Shown in pieces: positions 62,930 through 64,000 of a stretch of 64,000 nt of DNA. The notes beneath the pieces are model-generated. The model made no database searches, was not told where the DNA came from, and was given only the letters and a program-made list of their open reading frames with translations. Source of the DNA: Toxotes chatareus (Eukaryota; Chordata; Actinopteri; Toxotidae). Where the stretch lies: contig CM028905.1 of assembly GCA_016801885.1 (NCBI GenBank), positions 18,114,256 through 18,178,255 on the forward strand, written 5' to 3'. Positions within the stretch are counted from its first letter, which is position 1, and every line of letters starts with the position of its first letter. A program made the position numbers and the translations under genes.

Positions 62930-63120
62930 AGTTGGTGGGAAAGAGAAAACAGAGAAAGAGAGAACAAGCGGGAATACATAAGACAAGATGTACCCATAAA
63001 GGAGAGACGCGAAAGAGACCGAATGACAGAAATAGAAGCTGAGGGAGGGAGACAGCAAGAATCAGAGAAGATGAGATGTCACACAGAGAGGAGGACAAAG
63101 AAGAGAAACATGAGACCTTG
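62930..63120 (-). repeat. Purine-rich tract
   Basis: A/G-dominated plus strand (GAGAAAACAGAGAAAGAGAG, GAGGGAGGGAGAC) producing Phe/Ser/Leu-rich minus frames without meaning. Confidence 0.65.
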
Positions 63121-64000
63121 TGTGACACAACAAATGATGATTCCCCTTTGCACAGTATTTATGCCTGAGGGCACAAAGATGAAGGATGCTCATTTATCTT
63201 ACCTGCACACTACGATTTATGTATAAAACCAAACTGAGTCACCATACTTTGTTTACAAAGAGGAGTCTTTTATTTTCAGTTTTATTATTATTTTTATTTT
63301 TTCGTGTGTGTGTGTGTCTACAGCAATGAGAAATCTCCTGGTTATGTGTTTCATGACTTTTCATGGAAAAGGGAAAACTGAAACTCGTCACAACTGGCAG
63401 AGAGCTGCTTCTTGTCACCCCAAAACTGTAAATACATTAGTGTCTATTGAATGTACAAGAAATCCTGTTCTTTTGATCAAAGACTTTGATCATTGTTTCC
63501 CTTTAAAGCCTCAGTGACTAATTATTCTGTAATGTTCCTGCTTGGAATTGAAAAAGGCACATATGTGTTGCAGGAGTGGACCTCAGGACAAAGAATAAAT
63601 TAGAGAAAGAGAGACAAAAGGAGAAGGAAGGTTAGGAGGAAAGGGATGAATATATGAGTTTGGAGGATGTCTGTGTGTGTTTATATCTGTGTGGTTGGTT
63701 GTCGGGGGGTTGGTGGATAAACAAGACCTAAACCAACGCCCTTTTAAATTTACTAACTGAAAAAAGCTTAAGGACATCATAAATGGCTACTGGTAATATT
63801 TCACTGATGCTGCCCTGCAGTCTGCCCTCTGCTTTAGTTCAGCAAGTACTGTTAAAGTAACCCACTGCAAAGGAATCAAACACTGGAGAAGAAAATCTCT
63901 TCTTCAGAGTGTTTCCACCATCTGTTTTGATTATTCCCCGACTTCTCTCGCTTTTAAAGATGCAGCAGTGGTGTTTGGCAGCCATTACAAAGGGAGAGGG
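63121..64000. other. Noncoding DNA, no recognised element
   Basis: A short GT run at 63304-63318, a purine-rich patch at 63600-63655 and mixed sequence to the window end. No exon recognised. Confidence 0.5.

Noticed and set aside
1..64000. CRISPR arrays, bacterial operons, phage or viral genes
   Set aside because: No regularly spaced repeats, no ribosome-binding-site-linked gene series and no viral core gene signature; all evidence points to fish nuclear noncoding DNA.

Overview
The window reads as nuclear genomic DNA of a teleost fish, most likely a percomorph. It is AT-leaning, rich in short microsatellites (AC/GT, CT/GA, AAT, AATG), carries long strand-asymmetric pyrimidine or purine tracts, and is scattered with old interspersed repeats of kinds familiar from fish genomes: an L2-type LINE fragment, a Tc1-like transposase relic, tRNA-headed or LINE-tailed short elements ending in GGAT repeats, and several unnamed non-autonomous families. 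Family assignments come from remembered consensus patterns and were not searched.

I found no convincing protein-coding exon, rRNA, tRNA gene, known miRNA or snRNA. The long open frames are explained by low-complexity tracts (poly-pyrimidine giving S/F/L-rich frames, GT repeats giving VCVCV, TAT repeats giving poly-N, I or Y) or by decayed transposons. The window is therefore a gene desert or the inside of a very large intron.

Layout. 0-10 kb: unannotated DNA, an AC microsatellite, a degenerate GACTTG repeat, a tRNA-headed SINE-like copy, a pyrimidine-rich block, a possible conserved noncoding block at 7.9-8.2 kb and the Tc1 relic at 9.8-10.3 kb. 10-22 kb: AC/GT repeats, several perfect or near-perfect stem-loops (12.2, 13.9, 15.7 kb), interspersed-repeat fragments (16.2, 18.0 kb) and a module present three times (19.2, 20.5, 20.9 kb). 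22-32 kb: GT repeats including a 61-bp tract, a fish repeat at 23.6 kb with a second copy at 50.1 kb, a G-rich tract, and a LINE 3' tail facing a minus-strand L2 ORF2 remnant at 26.7-27.6 kb. 33-39.5 kb: the best candidate regulatory territory, with a recurring GGGATTAGCCCA motif and a dense TGACAG cluster. 39.5-41.3 kb: a near-identical 0.2-kb tandem duplication followed by a putative 1.28-kb inverted-terminal-repeat element hosting a LINE-tailed insertion. 41-64 kb: mostly unremarkable DNA with pyrimidine-to-purine strand switches (47 and 60 kb), a MITE at 48.7 kb, decayed repeats at 48.0, 53.6, 55.2 and 58.2-59.6 kb, and fragments of one repeat family in both orientations at 61.0-62.9 kb.

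No gene-encoded novel system is visible. The most interesting signals are cis-regulatory in character: five TGACAG cores in 177 bp, and four copies of a GGATTA-containing 16-mer-like motif over 3.8 kb.
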